This document shows, piece after piece, positions 55,593 through 64,000 of a DNA stretch of 64,000 nucleotides. The stretch's first letter is position 1; the number at the start of each line of letters is the position of its first letter. The stretch spans positions 1 through 64,000 of the forward strand of contig CAJIZV010000002.1 in assembly GCA_905181935.1 (NCBI GenBank), given 5' to 3'. The notes under the pieces are model-generated. The model had not been told where the DNA came from. It did no database searches and saw nothing but the letters and a program-made list of their open reading frames with translations. Made by a program: the position numbers and the translations under genes. The DNA comes from an uncultured Amylibacter sp. Lineage in GTDB: Bacteria; Pseudomonadota; Alphaproteobacteria; Rhodobacterales; Rhodobacteraceae.

Positions 55593-57809
55593 ATGCTCTG
55601 CTCTAAAAATCTCGGTGTTAATAACAAAAAGAAGAAAAACCCTGTGCTGAAAACTGTGCCCTATACGCGTGATTTAGTTTTGGTTGGTGGTGGCCATGCC
55701 CATGCTTTAGTACTTAAAGCATGGGGAATGAATCCTTTGCCTGGTGCGAGATTGACAGTGATCAACCCTGGACCGACAGCGCCTTATACAGGAATGTTAC
55801 CTGGTTTTGTGGCCGGGCATTATGCCAGCAGTGATCTAGAAATTGATTTGGTGAAGTTGTGCCGTCATGCAGGTGCGCGTTTGATTTTAGATAAAGTAAT
55901 AAATGTTGATCAATTACAAAATAAAGTGATGTTAGCCGAACGAAATCCAGTTTCTTATGATGTTGCATCTTTTGATGTAGGTATTACTGCAAAAATAGAT
56001 TTACCGGGTTTTGATGAATATGGAACTGGTGCTAAACCCTTAGGTATATATGCAAAGCAATGGAATAATTTCGTTGAGAATGTAAAACAAGGGAAAGTTA
56101 CTCCCAATGTCGCTGTCATCGGTGGTGGTATTGCTGGTTGTGAATTGGCTATGGCTATGGCTTTTGCTCTTCATGCAGTTGGTGTCTCTCCACAGGTTAC
56201 TGTTATTGAAGTTGGGTTGCAGATTTCTGGTGTTGGGGGCAAAGTTCGTCAAAAGATGCTAATGGCCATGGATGCTCTTGGAGTAGTGATAAAAACTAAT
56301 ACTAGGGTTTTAAAGGTTTGTGTTGATCAGGTGCTATTAGATGGGCAAGATCCAATTGCTGCTTCGTTTTGTGTTGGAGCTGCGGGCGGTAAAGCACATA
56401 AGTGGATTTCTCAAACTAATTTGCCACAGCAAAATGGATTTATTAAGATAAATTCTGATCTAGGTGTGATTGGTGATAATACACTTTTTGCTGTTGGCGA
56501 TTGCGCCGTAATGGTGAATGTTATGCTTCCAAAAGCTGGTGTGTTCGCCGTGCGAGCAGCACCAATATTGCATCGCAATATACGCGCTGCGCTGAATGGT
56601 GGAATACGTAAAAAATGGCGCCCACAAAAGAATTTTCTAAAGCTTATTTCATTAGGGGATAAATCAGCTGTAGCTGAGAAATTTGGGCTTACCTTAACGG
56701 GATCGTTTATGTGGCGTTGGAAGAACCATATTGATCGTAGATTTATGAATCGATTAGTTGATTTGCCAAAAATGCTATCGCCTAAAATATCAGGTGAAAT
56801 TGCTATTGGAGTTGCAGAGATGTTGGAAGCTAACCCACTATGTGGAGGGTGTGGATCAAAGGTTGGCCGAGGTGTTTTATCAGGTGCTTTAAAGAGTGTT
56901 AAGAATTCGAGTGATAATGTTGTGACAGGTATAGGTGATGACGCGGCAGTGCTGCGCCATTCTGGTGGTGGATTTCAGGTTATTAGTACTGATCATTTAC
57001 GTAGTTTGATCCATGACCCAGGGCTTATGACTCGAATAGCTGTTGTGCATTCTTTAGGGGATATTTGGGCTATGGGCGCACAACCCCAAGTAGGGTTAGC
57101 GTCAATTATTGTTCCTCAAATGTCTGAAAAGTTACAGGCACGAACGATATTAGAAATTACGCAGGTTGCAACTGAGGTTTTAACCGCATCTGGTGCACAA
57201 CTTGTGGGTGGCCATACAACTATGGGTGCTGAGTTAACAATTGGTTTTACTGTGACTGGAACTAAGCAATCCATGCCTTTAACTGTTGCAGGTGCAAAAG
57301 CTGGTGACTTGTTAATTCTGACCCGTCCTATTGGATCAGGTGTTATTTTAGCAGCAGATATGCTGGGCCAAGCTAAAGGTTGCGATGTTGCTGCTGCTCT
57401 TGCAATTATGGGGCAAATTCAGAATCGCGAAGCAATAGTTTTGACAAAAACTGCTCATGCGATGACTGATGTGACCGGATTTGGACTGGCGGGACATGTA
57501 CAAGAAATTTGCATTGCGTCTGGCTTGGACGCGGAGCTTTGGAAAGACTCCATTCCTACTTTCAGTGGTGCACGGGCTTTATCTGATGCAGGTGTATCAT
57601 CAACATTAATGCCTGCTAACCGTGCAGATGCGCCAGTAAAAGGTATCGAAGATGCATTACTTCATGATCCGCAAACTGCAGGTGGATTGCTGGCCGCGGT
57701 ACCTGAAGGACAAAGTGAAGCCATAATCGAAGCGTTAGCTGTAAAAGGGTGTTCTGGTTATATTATTGGTAAGTTGACAAGAGGCACTGGGCAGACACGT
57801 CTTAGCTAA
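55593..57809 (+). CDS. selD: Selenophosphate synthetase fused to an N-terminal NADH-dehydrogenase-like flavoprotein domain
   Basis: In this 738-residue fusion, residues about 25-370 are a pyridine nucleotide-disulfide oxidoreductase-type domain with FAD-binding LVLVGGGHAHALVL, PYTGMLPGFVAGHY, a second GGGIAGCELAMAMA and VFAVGDCAVM. From about residue 410, SelD begins with LCGGCGSKVGRG, where Cys and Lys occupy the catalytic positions of SelD (the first residue is Cys, not selenocysteine). VSTDHLRSL-like, IWAMGAQP and the GxGDDA loop follow. It makes selenophosphate from selenide and ATP. A GTG at 55644 with a purine-rich leader is an alternative start. Its 3' end overlaps mnmH convergently. 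Confidence 0.88.
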   Translation: MLCSKNLGVNNKKKKNPVLKTVPYTRDLVLVGGGHAHALVLKAWGMNPLPGARLTVINPGPTAPYTGMLPGFVAGHYASSDLEIDLVKLCRHAGARLILDKVINVDQLQNKVMLAERNPVSYDVASFDVGITAKIDLPGFDEYGTGAKPLGIYAKQWNNFVENVKQGKVTPNVAVIGGGIAGCELAMAMAFALHAVGVSPQVTVIEVGLQISGVGGKVRQKMLMAMDALGVVIKTNTRVLKVCVDQVLLDGQDPIAASFCVGAAGGKAHKWISQTNLPQQNGFIKINSDLGVIGDNTLFAVGDCAVMVNVMLPKAGVFAVRAAPILHRNIRAALNGGIRKKWRPQKNFLKLISLGDKSAVAEKFGLTLTGSFMWRWKNHIDRRFMNRLVDLPKMLSPKISGEIAIGVAEMLEANPLCGGCGSKVGRGVLSGALKSVKNSSDNVVTGIGDDAAVLRHSGGGFQVISTDHLRSLIHDPGLMTRIAVVHSLGDIWAMGAQPQVGLASIIVPQMSEKLQARTILEITQVATEVLTASGAQLVGGHTTMGAELTIGFTVTGTKQSMPLTVAGAKAGDLLILTRPIGSGVILAADMLGQAKGCDVAAALAIMGQIQNREAIVLTKTAHAMTDVTGFGLAGHVQEICIASGLDAELWKDSIPTFSGARALSDAGVSSTLMPANRADAPVKGIEDALLHDPQTAGGLLAAVPEGQSEAIIEALAVKGCSGYIIGKLTRGTGQTRLS

Positions 57810-58848
57810 ACTTTGCGTGCAATGCTTCAGCTGTATTGGCTAGTGTGCTGTCTTTAAGATTTGATAGTTCGACATAGTGAACCGCGTCATCTTTTGTATT
57901 AGCAGATTTAGCATATCGTGGATCATAGTGGAATGAGATAAGGCCTGTTGCCAGTGTTTGCCAATCATTTATTTTTGCTTGTGCATGCCATTGATCTATT
58001 TGTTCAGCTGCATGATAGGGACGAAGTTTATCTATGAGCTTTTTTAATTCCTCTTTATCATGAGTAATATCTTCGTATGCTCTGCATAGAAAGTTGCTGC
58101 GCGCTTCAATTGGTGCGTTAATCTGTATCCGTGAGGCATTGGCCATAAGAGCCCACAGTGATGGTGGAATTGAACGTTCCCCAACCTTACTACTCTCGGC
58201 TTCAACAAAAGTAGTTATATTAGGGTCAAGCGTAGCTAATTTTGCAGCGAGGTTAGTTTCAAACATTTTTTGCGAGGGTTGAGGCTTATCAATCTTTCCA
58301 AACAGAGAGCCTCGGTGGGCGGCTAATCCTTCAATATCAAGGATTTGAGCACCTTTTGCCGAAAGTTGATGCAGTAGTGCGGTTTTTGCGGTTCCTGTTC
58401 CACCACCGATTAAAATTAATTTGTGTGCTAGTGGTGTTTCGTAAAGTGTTTTTACTATTTCTCGCCTATAGCTTTGGTAACCACCTGTAAGCAGGTGTAC
58501 TCGCCAGCCAACTTGATCGAGTATTGTAGCGAATGCACCAGAACGCTGGCCGCCACGCCAGCAATAGATCAGTGGCTGCCACCCACCACCCTTTTCAGCA
58601 AGAGGGCCCTGAAGATGAGTGGCTGTGTTATTAGCTACTAATGCTCCACCAATTTTGCGTGCATTAAATGGATTAACTTGTTTATATATAGTACCAACTT
58701 CTTTTCGTTGATCATTGCTAAGTACGGGTAAATTTACAGCATCAGGTATATGGTCCTCTGCATACTCTGCAGGAGTTCTCACATCTATAATAGTGTCCAC
58801 TGATAGATTATGGAGATCAGATAGCGAGGTGAGTATAAGTGGTGTCAC
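57802..58848 (-). CDS. mnmH: tRNA 2-selenouridine synthase
   Basis: This 348-residue enzyme (MnmH/SelU) exchanges sulfur for selenium at the wobble uridine of certain tRNAs, using selenophosphate. An N-terminal rhodanese domain carries catalytic Cys96 in YCWRGGQRSG. A P-loop domain follows with GGTGTAKT around residues 149-156 (the alphaproteobacterial TGTAKT form), then DIEGLAAHRGSLFG. The gene is convergent with the SelD fusion and their 3' ends overlap by 8 bases. SelA and SelB are not in the window, so the selenium here may serve tRNA modification only. Confidence 0.92.
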   Translation of the reverse strand: MTPLILTSLSDLHNLSVDTIIDVRTPAEYAEDHIPDAVNLPVLSNDQRKEVGTIYKQVNPFNARKIGGALVANNTATHLQGPLAEKGGGWQPLIYCWRGGQRSGAFATILDQVGWRVHLLTGGYQSYRREIVKTLYETPLAHKLILIGGGTGTAKTALLHQLSAKGAQILDIEGLAAHRGSLFGKIDKPQPSQKMFETNLAAKLATLDPNITTFVEAESSKVGERSIPPSLWALMANASRIQINAPIEARSNFLCRAYEDITHDKEELKKLIDKLRPYHAAEQIDQWHAQAKINDWQTLATGLISFHYDPRYAKSANTKDDAVHYVELSNLKDSTLANTAEALHAKFS

Positions 58849-59128
58849 ATTATGCCTTTATATATTGAAAATTTTTTAGGCTTTTGAAAGAGTTTAACAA
58901 ATACGTTTCAAAAGTTGCATAACAACAAAGGAGGCTTTGCGAAATAGCAAACCGTACATTTGAGAAATTTCATATTTTTTACTGTGGTCTGTTTTAACTG
59001 AAAAACTACTTTGCCTTTACGAAAAATTTAATAGAAAATATTTGGCATACAGACACTATACCAAATTATGTTTTTAATATTAAATAAAACCCATTAGTCT
59101 TATTAACTATTTTTTACATTATCTTTTA

Positions 59129-61777
59129 TTAAAAGTTTAAAGATACATCCCGGTATCCAGATTGGCATTTAGCTACAAATAATGCCTGTTTTTTAGTTAG
59201 CTTTGCTTGATCACGTATTCCAATAGTTTTTCGCATAGTGCTCTCATACTTTGATAACTTTGGTAATATATAAGTTTCCCCTCTTGTTCGCCATTCTTCT
59301 TGTTTTTGATAGGCTGAAATTGCTTTATCTAATTCTTTTTGAGCTTTTTCTTTATTTGGTGTTCGTGATTTAAGAGCACGGCGTGCTTTGGAGATTGCTG
59401 ATTTAATATCATTCGCCCCTGCGACTTTACTAAAGCGTTTTCCAAGTTCATTTAAAGGATCTACCATGTCTGCAGGTTCATTATTTGTCACCTCAGCTTT
59501 GCTAGACATTAAATCATCTCGTAGCATATTAAAATCGGTAGTTGCTTCTAAAATAAGATTAATCTCTGCAATTGGCTGATATGCCGATTGTGCATACTTT
59601 GTATACTGTTGATAAGCTGACTTTTCTGTTGCCTGAAGGGCGCGAAAATTAGCAAGTTTATCAGGCCACTCTAAGGGAATGGATTTTATTAATAACTTTT
59701 TTTCTTTTTCTAATTCAGTAATTTTTTCTTTATAGTAACTTGGAGACAAGCCTTCTTCCAGGTCTTTGATATCTGCATTTAAATTTTTGATCTCAGCGTC
59801 ATGGCGGCGAATATTTCGCTCAATTGAGCGGACTGATTTATGAATAGGACGAAATAATTCAGATGCTTCTTCTAGTTTTACGCTTATAATTTCAGCATTA
59901 CGCAATTGTTCTATAGCCATGCTTACTTTATCAAAGCTTTTCGCTGTATTTTTAGCAATTTTATTGGGAAGTATTGATAAGTCAATTGAACGAGCTGCTT
60001 CTACGCCAGAGACAATAATATCACCGCTAATTTTAATCTCATTTGAAACATACTGATCAACACAATAAGCAAGTTGTGGATTACGTGGGGGTGGTGAGTT
60101 TTCTGATAGCAAAGCTACACGATTAGGTAGGTAATTAACTAAACTTGGTGAGGTTGCCACAATTACCATTGCAAATATTTGCAAACCAATAAATGGAATA
60201 ACCCCTTTATACATGTTTATTGTTTTAACTGCTGCGGGAGCGATGCCTCGTAAATAGAATAGTGCAAAGCCAAATGGTGGTGTTAGAAAAGAAGTTTGAA
60301 TATTTAAGCCTATCATCACACCTAACCAAACTGCGGTAACGTTTGCACCTGGATCAGCTAACAAGATGGGTGCAACAATTGGTACAACAACAACCGCAAT
60401 TTCAATAAAGTCCAAGAAAAATCCTAGAACAAAAATTACCGCCATGACAATAATGAATTTTGACCAAAATCCGCCCGCTAAACCGTCTAAAAATTCTTTG
60501 ACTAAGTGTTCGCCGCCAAAGGCTCTAAACGCAGCTGTTAAGATTGCGGCTCCTAAGAGGATGATAAACACCAAAGAGGTTGTTTTCGCAGTTTCCATCA
60601 TCACACCATTTAATGTGTTTTCAATTTTGAATGCGCGATAACCACTCCAAATTAAACTTATAACTAAACCAATCGTAGAAATTACAGCTAAGGTGACACC
60701 TAGTTGGTCACGAGCAGTATCCATTCCTTTGATATTTGTATCAAAGTTTGCTAAAATAAAGCCAATGGCAAATAGACTAACCAATGCCAAAATTGCAGGG
60801 TAATAGCTATTTTTTTGTCCTTCAGTTAATCGATAGCCTGACATAACTAAAGCTCCAGCTGCACCAATTGCCCCTGCTTGATTTACAGTAGCAATACCTG
60901 ACATAATTGAACCCAGTACAAGAAATATCAATAAAAGTGGTGGAACAAGTGATAAAAATACTTTTCTAGCAAATGCACGATTGTATTTACCTGTGTATGG
61001 AACCGCTGGTGCGGCAGAAGGTTTTAAAAAGGCAAAAACCAGAATGTACAACATATATAAGCCAACTAAAACTATTCCAGGAATAAAAGCTCCAAGAAAC
61101 ATCTCACCTGCTGATGTTGATGTGACATCGAATGCAGATGGCATTGAAATTTCGCCAGTAGTTTGTTTATGCAAAGCTTTGCGAATGCTAGAGCCTTGGT
61201 CAGCAGCAGAGGCTAACTGGTCTGCTAAAATAATCAGAACAATAGATGGAGGTATTATTTGCCCAAGCGTTCCTGATGCAGCAATTGTCCCAGTTGCTAA
61301 AGATTGTGAATAGTTATTGCGTAACATCGCTGGCAGAGAAATTAATCCCATTGCCACAACTGTTGCTCCCACGATGCCCGTTGTAGCTGCTAACAAGGCA
61401 CCAACGAATACAACAGAAATGCCTAATCCACCTCGCACAGGTCCAAATAGGTTGGCCATTGTTAATAATAAATCTTCTGCAATTTTTGAACGTTGCAACA
61501 TAATACCCATAAAAATAAACAATGGAATTGCAATTAACGTATCTCGTTCTGGTTCCCAATAGGTTCCACGTAGGTTAGCATTTCCAGAACTTAACCACGT
61601 CCATGCGGTTCCCTGACTAAAGAAAGCACCTTGGTCACCAGTTAATAAATATCCTGTAACACCAGCTAAAACTAAGGTAATAATTGATGCACCTGGCAAA
61701 GCAAATGCAACGGGATATCCAAAGCCTAGTGCAGTAGCCATTAAAACAATAAGGAGAAAGAGAAAAAATAGTTCCAT
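59129..61777 (-). CDS. TRAP transporter large permease with C-terminal coiled-coil extension
   Basis: This 882-residue protein has residues 1 to about 560 forming a DctM-type permease with 12 or more helices: ALPGASIITLVLAG, FVGALLAATTGIVGATVVAMGLISLP, GQIIPPSIVLIILADQL and PIVAPILLADPGAN. After the last helix comes a 300-residue soluble region rich in Lys/Glu, with long helices (ERNIRRHDAEIKNLNADIKDLEE) likely to form coiled coils. It has one Cys near each end (AYCVDQY and AKCQSGY). Standard DctM proteins lack it. The start overlaps the small-permease stop. Substrate probably is an organic acid, as for TakP systems. Confidence 0.85.
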   Translation of the reverse strand: MELFFLFLLIVLMATALGFGYPVAFALPGASIITLVLAGVTGYLLTGDQGAFFSQGTAWTWLSSGNANLRGTYWEPERDTLIAIPLFIFMGIMLQRSKIAEDLLLTMANLFGPVRGGLGISVVFVGALLAATTGIVGATVVAMGLISLPAMLRNNYSQSLATGTIAASGTLGQIIPPSIVLIILADQLASAADQGSSIRKALHKQTTGEISMPSAFDVTSTSAGEMFLGAFIPGIVLVGLYMLYILVFAFLKPSAAPAVPYTGKYNRAFARKVFLSLVPPLLLIFLVLGSIMSGIATVNQAGAIGAAGALVMSGYRLTEGQKNSYYPAILALVSLFAIGFILANFDTNIKGMDTARDQLGVTLAVISTIGLVISLIWSGYRAFKIENTLNGVMMETAKTTSLVFIILLGAAILTAAFRAFGGEHLVKEFLDGLAGGFWSKFIIVMAVIFVLGFFLDFIEIAVVVVPIVAPILLADPGANVTAVWLGVMIGLNIQTSFLTPPFGFALFYLRGIAPAAVKTINMYKGVIPFIGLQIFAMVIVATSPSLVNYLPNRVALLSENSPPPRNPQLAYCVDQYVSNEIKISGDIIVSGVEAARSIDLSILPNKIAKNTAKSFDKVSMAIEQLRNAEIISVKLEEASELFRPIHKSVRSIERNIRRHDAEIKNLNADIKDLEEGLSPSYYKEKITELEKEKKLLIKSIPLEWPDKLANFRALQATEKSAYQQYTKYAQSAYQPIAEINLILEATTDFNMLRDDLMSSKAEVTNNEPADMVDPLNELGKRFSKVAGANDIKSAISKARRALKSRTPNKEKAQKELDKAISAYQKQEEWRTRGETYILPKLSKYESTMRKTIGIRDQAKLTKKQALFVAKCQSGYRDVSLNF

Positions 61778-62760
61778 TAATGAGCTCCTGAGCCAGTCGG
61801 TACGTACTTACCACCTTCGCCACGGTAATCCGCCACAGCAGCCATAAGGTAGCTTACAAATTGAATCATCATTGATACCGCAAAGATACCCAAAAAGCCT
61901 GCCATCATATATTTTAAATATAAACCAAATCCTGATTGTGTAGTTTCAAAGTTTAAGATTGGACTATTAATGATGGATGTCTTCTGTGCCATTCCAGTTA
62001 AAATAATCATCCAGCATAACGTTATTCCTAAAGAAATAGTTCCAATTGCATTAACCCGCCCTTTAGATTTTTCTTTAAGACCTGCATAGACGATATCAAC
62101 TCGGACATGGCCTTCTTCTAATAAAGTATGGGCAGAAGCAAATAAAAATAGTGCTCCATACCAGAAGCGAACGAGGTCAGACATGAATGCTTGTTCATAA
62201 GAAAAAATAAAGCGAAAGATTACGATTAACAATTCGCCAACAAGAATAAGTAGTGCTAACCAATGAAAACCTAGGGTTTTTGTTCTGGTTGCTAATAAAA
62301 CTCCAATTATCATTAATGGAAAGTGTACATATGGTCCACGAAACTGTGACCTTCCAAGGTTTTTACCCATGGTTTCACCTATAATACCATTCAACATATC
62401 TTCTACTCGAAGAAAGGCAATAATACTGTCAACACAGCCTAATAATACAACTATCCAAAAAGCTGCACGTATTACGAATGCGTTCATATTGGAAATACGA
62501 TTGCTGTCTTGACGTAATGTTATTTCAGGGCTTTTAAATGTAAGTATAACTGCAAAAAAGACTGCTGCTGGGTATAACATAATTTGCAGCACACCAATGA
62601 AGCCATTTTGAAGAGATGCTCCTGGCAAGCCTCCCCAAAAGGTAGCAAAATTATTAAATAGATATGCGAACATAACCCATAAGTTTGACCAACCAAGTGA
62701 TCTTATGAACAACGGATTTGAAAACAAACCATTTTCACTTTGGACTGTTGTCGAAGCCAT
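61777..62760 (-). CDS. TRAP transporter small permease (long form)
   Basis: This 327-residue protein is longer than the usual 160-180 residue DctQ. It has about seven helices, with the DctQ-like region in the C-terminal half (ALFLFASAHTLLEEGHVRVDIVYAGL). The N-terminal half adds three helices beginning LGWSNLWVMFAYLFNNF. Long small-permeases of this type go with TakP/mannitol-chloroaromatic TRAP systems. Its stop overlaps the large-permease start (TAATG). Confidence 0.83.
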   Translation of the reverse strand: MASTTVQSENGLFSNPLFIRSLGWSNLWVMFAYLFNNFATFWGGLPGASLQNGFIGVLQIMLYPAAVFFAVILTFKSPEITLRQDSNRISNMNAFVIRAAFWIVVLLGCVDSIIAFLRVEDMLNGIIGETMGKNLGRSQFRGPYVHFPLMIIGVLLATRTKTLGFHWLALLILVGELLIVIFRFIFSYEQAFMSDLVRFWYGALFLFASAHTLLEEGHVRVDIVYAGLKEKSKGRVNAIGTISLGITLCWMIILTGMAQKTSIINSPILNFETTQSGFGLYLKYMMAGFLGIFAVSMMIQFVSYLMAAVADYRGEGGKYVPTGSGAH

Positions 62761-62784
62761 TGTTATTCCTTTGACATAAAAATA

Positions 62785-62810
62785 GGCTAAGGCAGTCTTC
62801 TGCCTTAGCC
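62785..62810 (-). terminator. Intra-operon hairpin after the TRAP binding-protein gene
   Basis: GGCTAAGGCAG and CTGCCTTAGCC form a perfect 11 bp stem with a 4-base loop, followed on the minus strand by TATTTTTAT. It lies 17 bases after the binding-protein stop and before the small permease. It resembles an intrinsic terminator with read-through. Confidence 0.75.
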
Positions 62811-62826
62811 AATAATATAACCTAAA

Positions 62827-63909
62827 TTAACGGTTCAATACGTTGTTACGTTTGTTTACGTAAGCTGTATCAGATAATGCAGTCCATGCTCCAATTTCTT
62901 CACGCGCTTTTAAAGTGCTATCATAAATACGTGCAGACAATTCTGAATGGTCACGGGCTTCTTCGATGACTTCTGCTGCAGCTTCTCCGAAGCTGTCATA
63001 GATATCATCATTGAACTCACGTAACTGAACGCCATGGTCATTGACCAATTTGTTTAAAAACTCACCATTGTTAGCATTTGTTTCTGCTAGTGTACGAGCA
63101 TTTTCTTCGTTGCATGCTGCCTCAATTATTGCTTGATGCGTAGAAGACAGGCTGCTCCACCAAGATGCATTCATGCCTAACGCTAACTGTGAGCCAGGTT
63201 CATGCATGCCAGGATAATAGTAGTATTTTGCTGCTTCATAAAATTTCATAAAGTAGTCATTGTATGGTCCAACCCACTCTGTAGCATCAATTGCGCCAGA
63301 AACAAGATTTTCATAGATTTGGCCTCCAGGTACTGAGATTGGTGAGCCACCCAATTTAGCTAAGACGTCACCACCCAAACCTGGGATCCGCATTTTCAAA
63401 CCTTGTAGGTCTTCTGCTGAGTTAATCTCTTTATTAAACCAGCCACCCATTTGGACGCCGGTATTACCCATGGCAAAGTTTTTCAAGCCAAAGCTGCCAG
63501 CTAACTCATCCCAAAGTTCTTGACCGCCAGCATATTTTGTCCATGCGTCCATTTCACCAGCTGTTAAGCCAAATGGAATAGCTGTAAACGGTGCCCAGCC
63601 TGGGTGTTTACCTTTCCAATAGTAATCAGCTCCTATGTACGCTTGAGAATTGCCAGAAGCAACTTCATCAAAAGAATCAAATGCACCAACTTTTTCACCA
63701 GCAGCAAAATAAGTTACTTGAATTTCACCTTCTGTTAGCTCTTGAATACGCGCAGCTAAACGCTGAGCTGGTAGGCCCAATCCTGGAAAGTCTCGGGGCC
63801 ATGTGGCAACAATAGCCATTTCAATTTTACTTTGTGCTACAGATGGAGCTGCCAAAGATGTACTGGCACCAGCAATTGCTGCACCTGTTAAAAAATTACG
63901 ACGTTTCAT
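62827..63909 (-). CDS. TRAP transporter binding protein, TakP-like, Tat-exported
   Basis: This 360-residue periplasmic protein has a twin-arginine signal MKRRNFLTGAAIAGASTS with an AAPSVAQ cleavage region. Mature sequence IEMAIVATWPRDFPGLG, ADYYWKGKHPGWAPFTAIPFG, the conserved Arg in LKMRIPGLGG, and ATEWVGPYNDYFMKFYEAAKYYYYPGMHEPG match TakP, an alpha-keto-acid binder. Relatives also bind lactate and similar acids. GGGAG lies before ATG 63909. It leads the TRAP operon with the two permeases downstream. Confidence 0.9.
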   Translation of the reverse strand: MKRRNFLTGAAIAGASTSLAAPSVAQSKIEMAIVATWPRDFPGLGLPAQRLAARIQELTEGEIQVTYFAAGEKVGAFDSFDEVASGNSQAYIGADYYWKGKHPGWAPFTAIPFGLTAGEMDAWTKYAGGQELWDELAGSFGLKNFAMGNTGVQMGGWFNKEINSAEDLQGLKMRIPGLGGDVLAKLGGSPISVPGGQIYENLVSGAIDATEWVGPYNDYFMKFYEAAKYYYYPGMHEPGSQLALGMNASWWSSLSSTHQAIIEAACNEENARTLAETNANNGEFLNKLVNDHGVQLREFNDDIYDSFGEAAAEVIEEARDHSELSARIYDSTLKAREEIGAWTALSDTAYVNKRNNVLNR

Positions 63910-64000
63910 TTATTTTCTCCCTAAAAGGTTAAAAGATGCGATTATACGGCTTATGTCAATTATTACTTATATAATACTGGTTATATTTCTTATATAAAAT
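63910..64000 (-). promoter_or_regulatory. Upstream region of the TakP-type TRAP operon
   Basis: This AT-rich sequence at the window edge holds the ribosome site (GGGAGAAAAT before the ATG) and presumably part of the promoter. No clear operator is visible in the 91 bases available. Confidence 0.4.

Noticed and set aside
61314-61562. Overlapping open frames on both strands inside the TRAP large permease
   Set aside because: Both are shadows of the permease; neither has coding features.
1-64000. tRNA, rRNA, CRISPR, insertion sequences, prophage
   Set aside because: No cloverleaf-like sequence, repeat-spacer pattern, transposase, integrase or phage structural gene was seen.

Overview
The window looks like a low-GC alphaproteobacterial chromosome, most likely a marine Rhodobacterales-type organism. 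This is inferred from gene families and AT-rich composition, not from any marker gene. The supporting families are TRAP and ABC transporters with Tat-exported binding proteins, a pseudoazurin, an aa3 oxidase with two subunit III genes, a SelD fusion, an HpsN-like dehydrogenase and class IIA HAD and RapZ proteins. I saw no tRNA, rRNA, CRISPR array, insertion sequence or phage gene.

Layout. (1) 1-8.6 kb is a decayed locus: methyltransferase, VOC protein, aldehyde dehydrogenase, epoxide hydrolase, MocR regulator and TRAP DctP and DctM are all broken by frameshifts, while DctQ and a following MFS exporter are intact. (2) 9.9-11.2 kb is AT-rich with two possible small proteins and an aldehyde dehydrogenase remnant, then a DUF1989 gene. 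(3) 12-20 kb is a respiratory island: SCO1 copper chaperone, divergent subunit II-I-III-III-IV oxidase operon, pseudoazurin, haem O synthase and a DUF2189 membrane protein. (4) 20-21.1 kb is gene debris, including a thioesterase relic.

(5) 21.2-30.7 kb is a catabolic and salvage locus: FAD amine oxidoreductase, BtpA-like barrel, phosphoribosyltransferase, LysR regulator, a Pot-type ABC importer, a NodB-type deacetylase and a yeast-FCY1-type cytosine deaminase. Together they suggest import and processing of a nucleobase-like or amine-bearing compound. (6) 30.8-32.5 kb carries a RapZ homologue with a degenerate P-loop and a HAD phosphatase. (7) 32.8-37 kb is a Fbp-type ABC importer, followed by a secreted unknown, a TauE/SafE exporter, an odd HAD protein and an alpha/beta hydrolase.

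(8) 40.8-54.8 kb is the most interesting region. It is a translationally coupled operon of a sugar-type ABC importer, HpsN/HisD-like dehydrogenase, several SnoaL-like proteins, SDR, LacI regulator, double cupin, a MetE/epoxyalkane-CoM-transferase-like zinc protein and an RraA-like aldolase. It reads as a complete uptake and degradation pathway for an unidentified substrate. (9) 54.9-58.8 kb has DUF1499, a SelD fusion and convergent MnmH (tRNA 2-selenouridine). (10) 59.1-63.9 kb is a TakP-type TRAP transporter whose large permease has an extra C-terminal coiled-coil domain of about 300 residues. Three binding-protein genes are followed by strong hairpins inside their operons, which probably set binding protein above permease.
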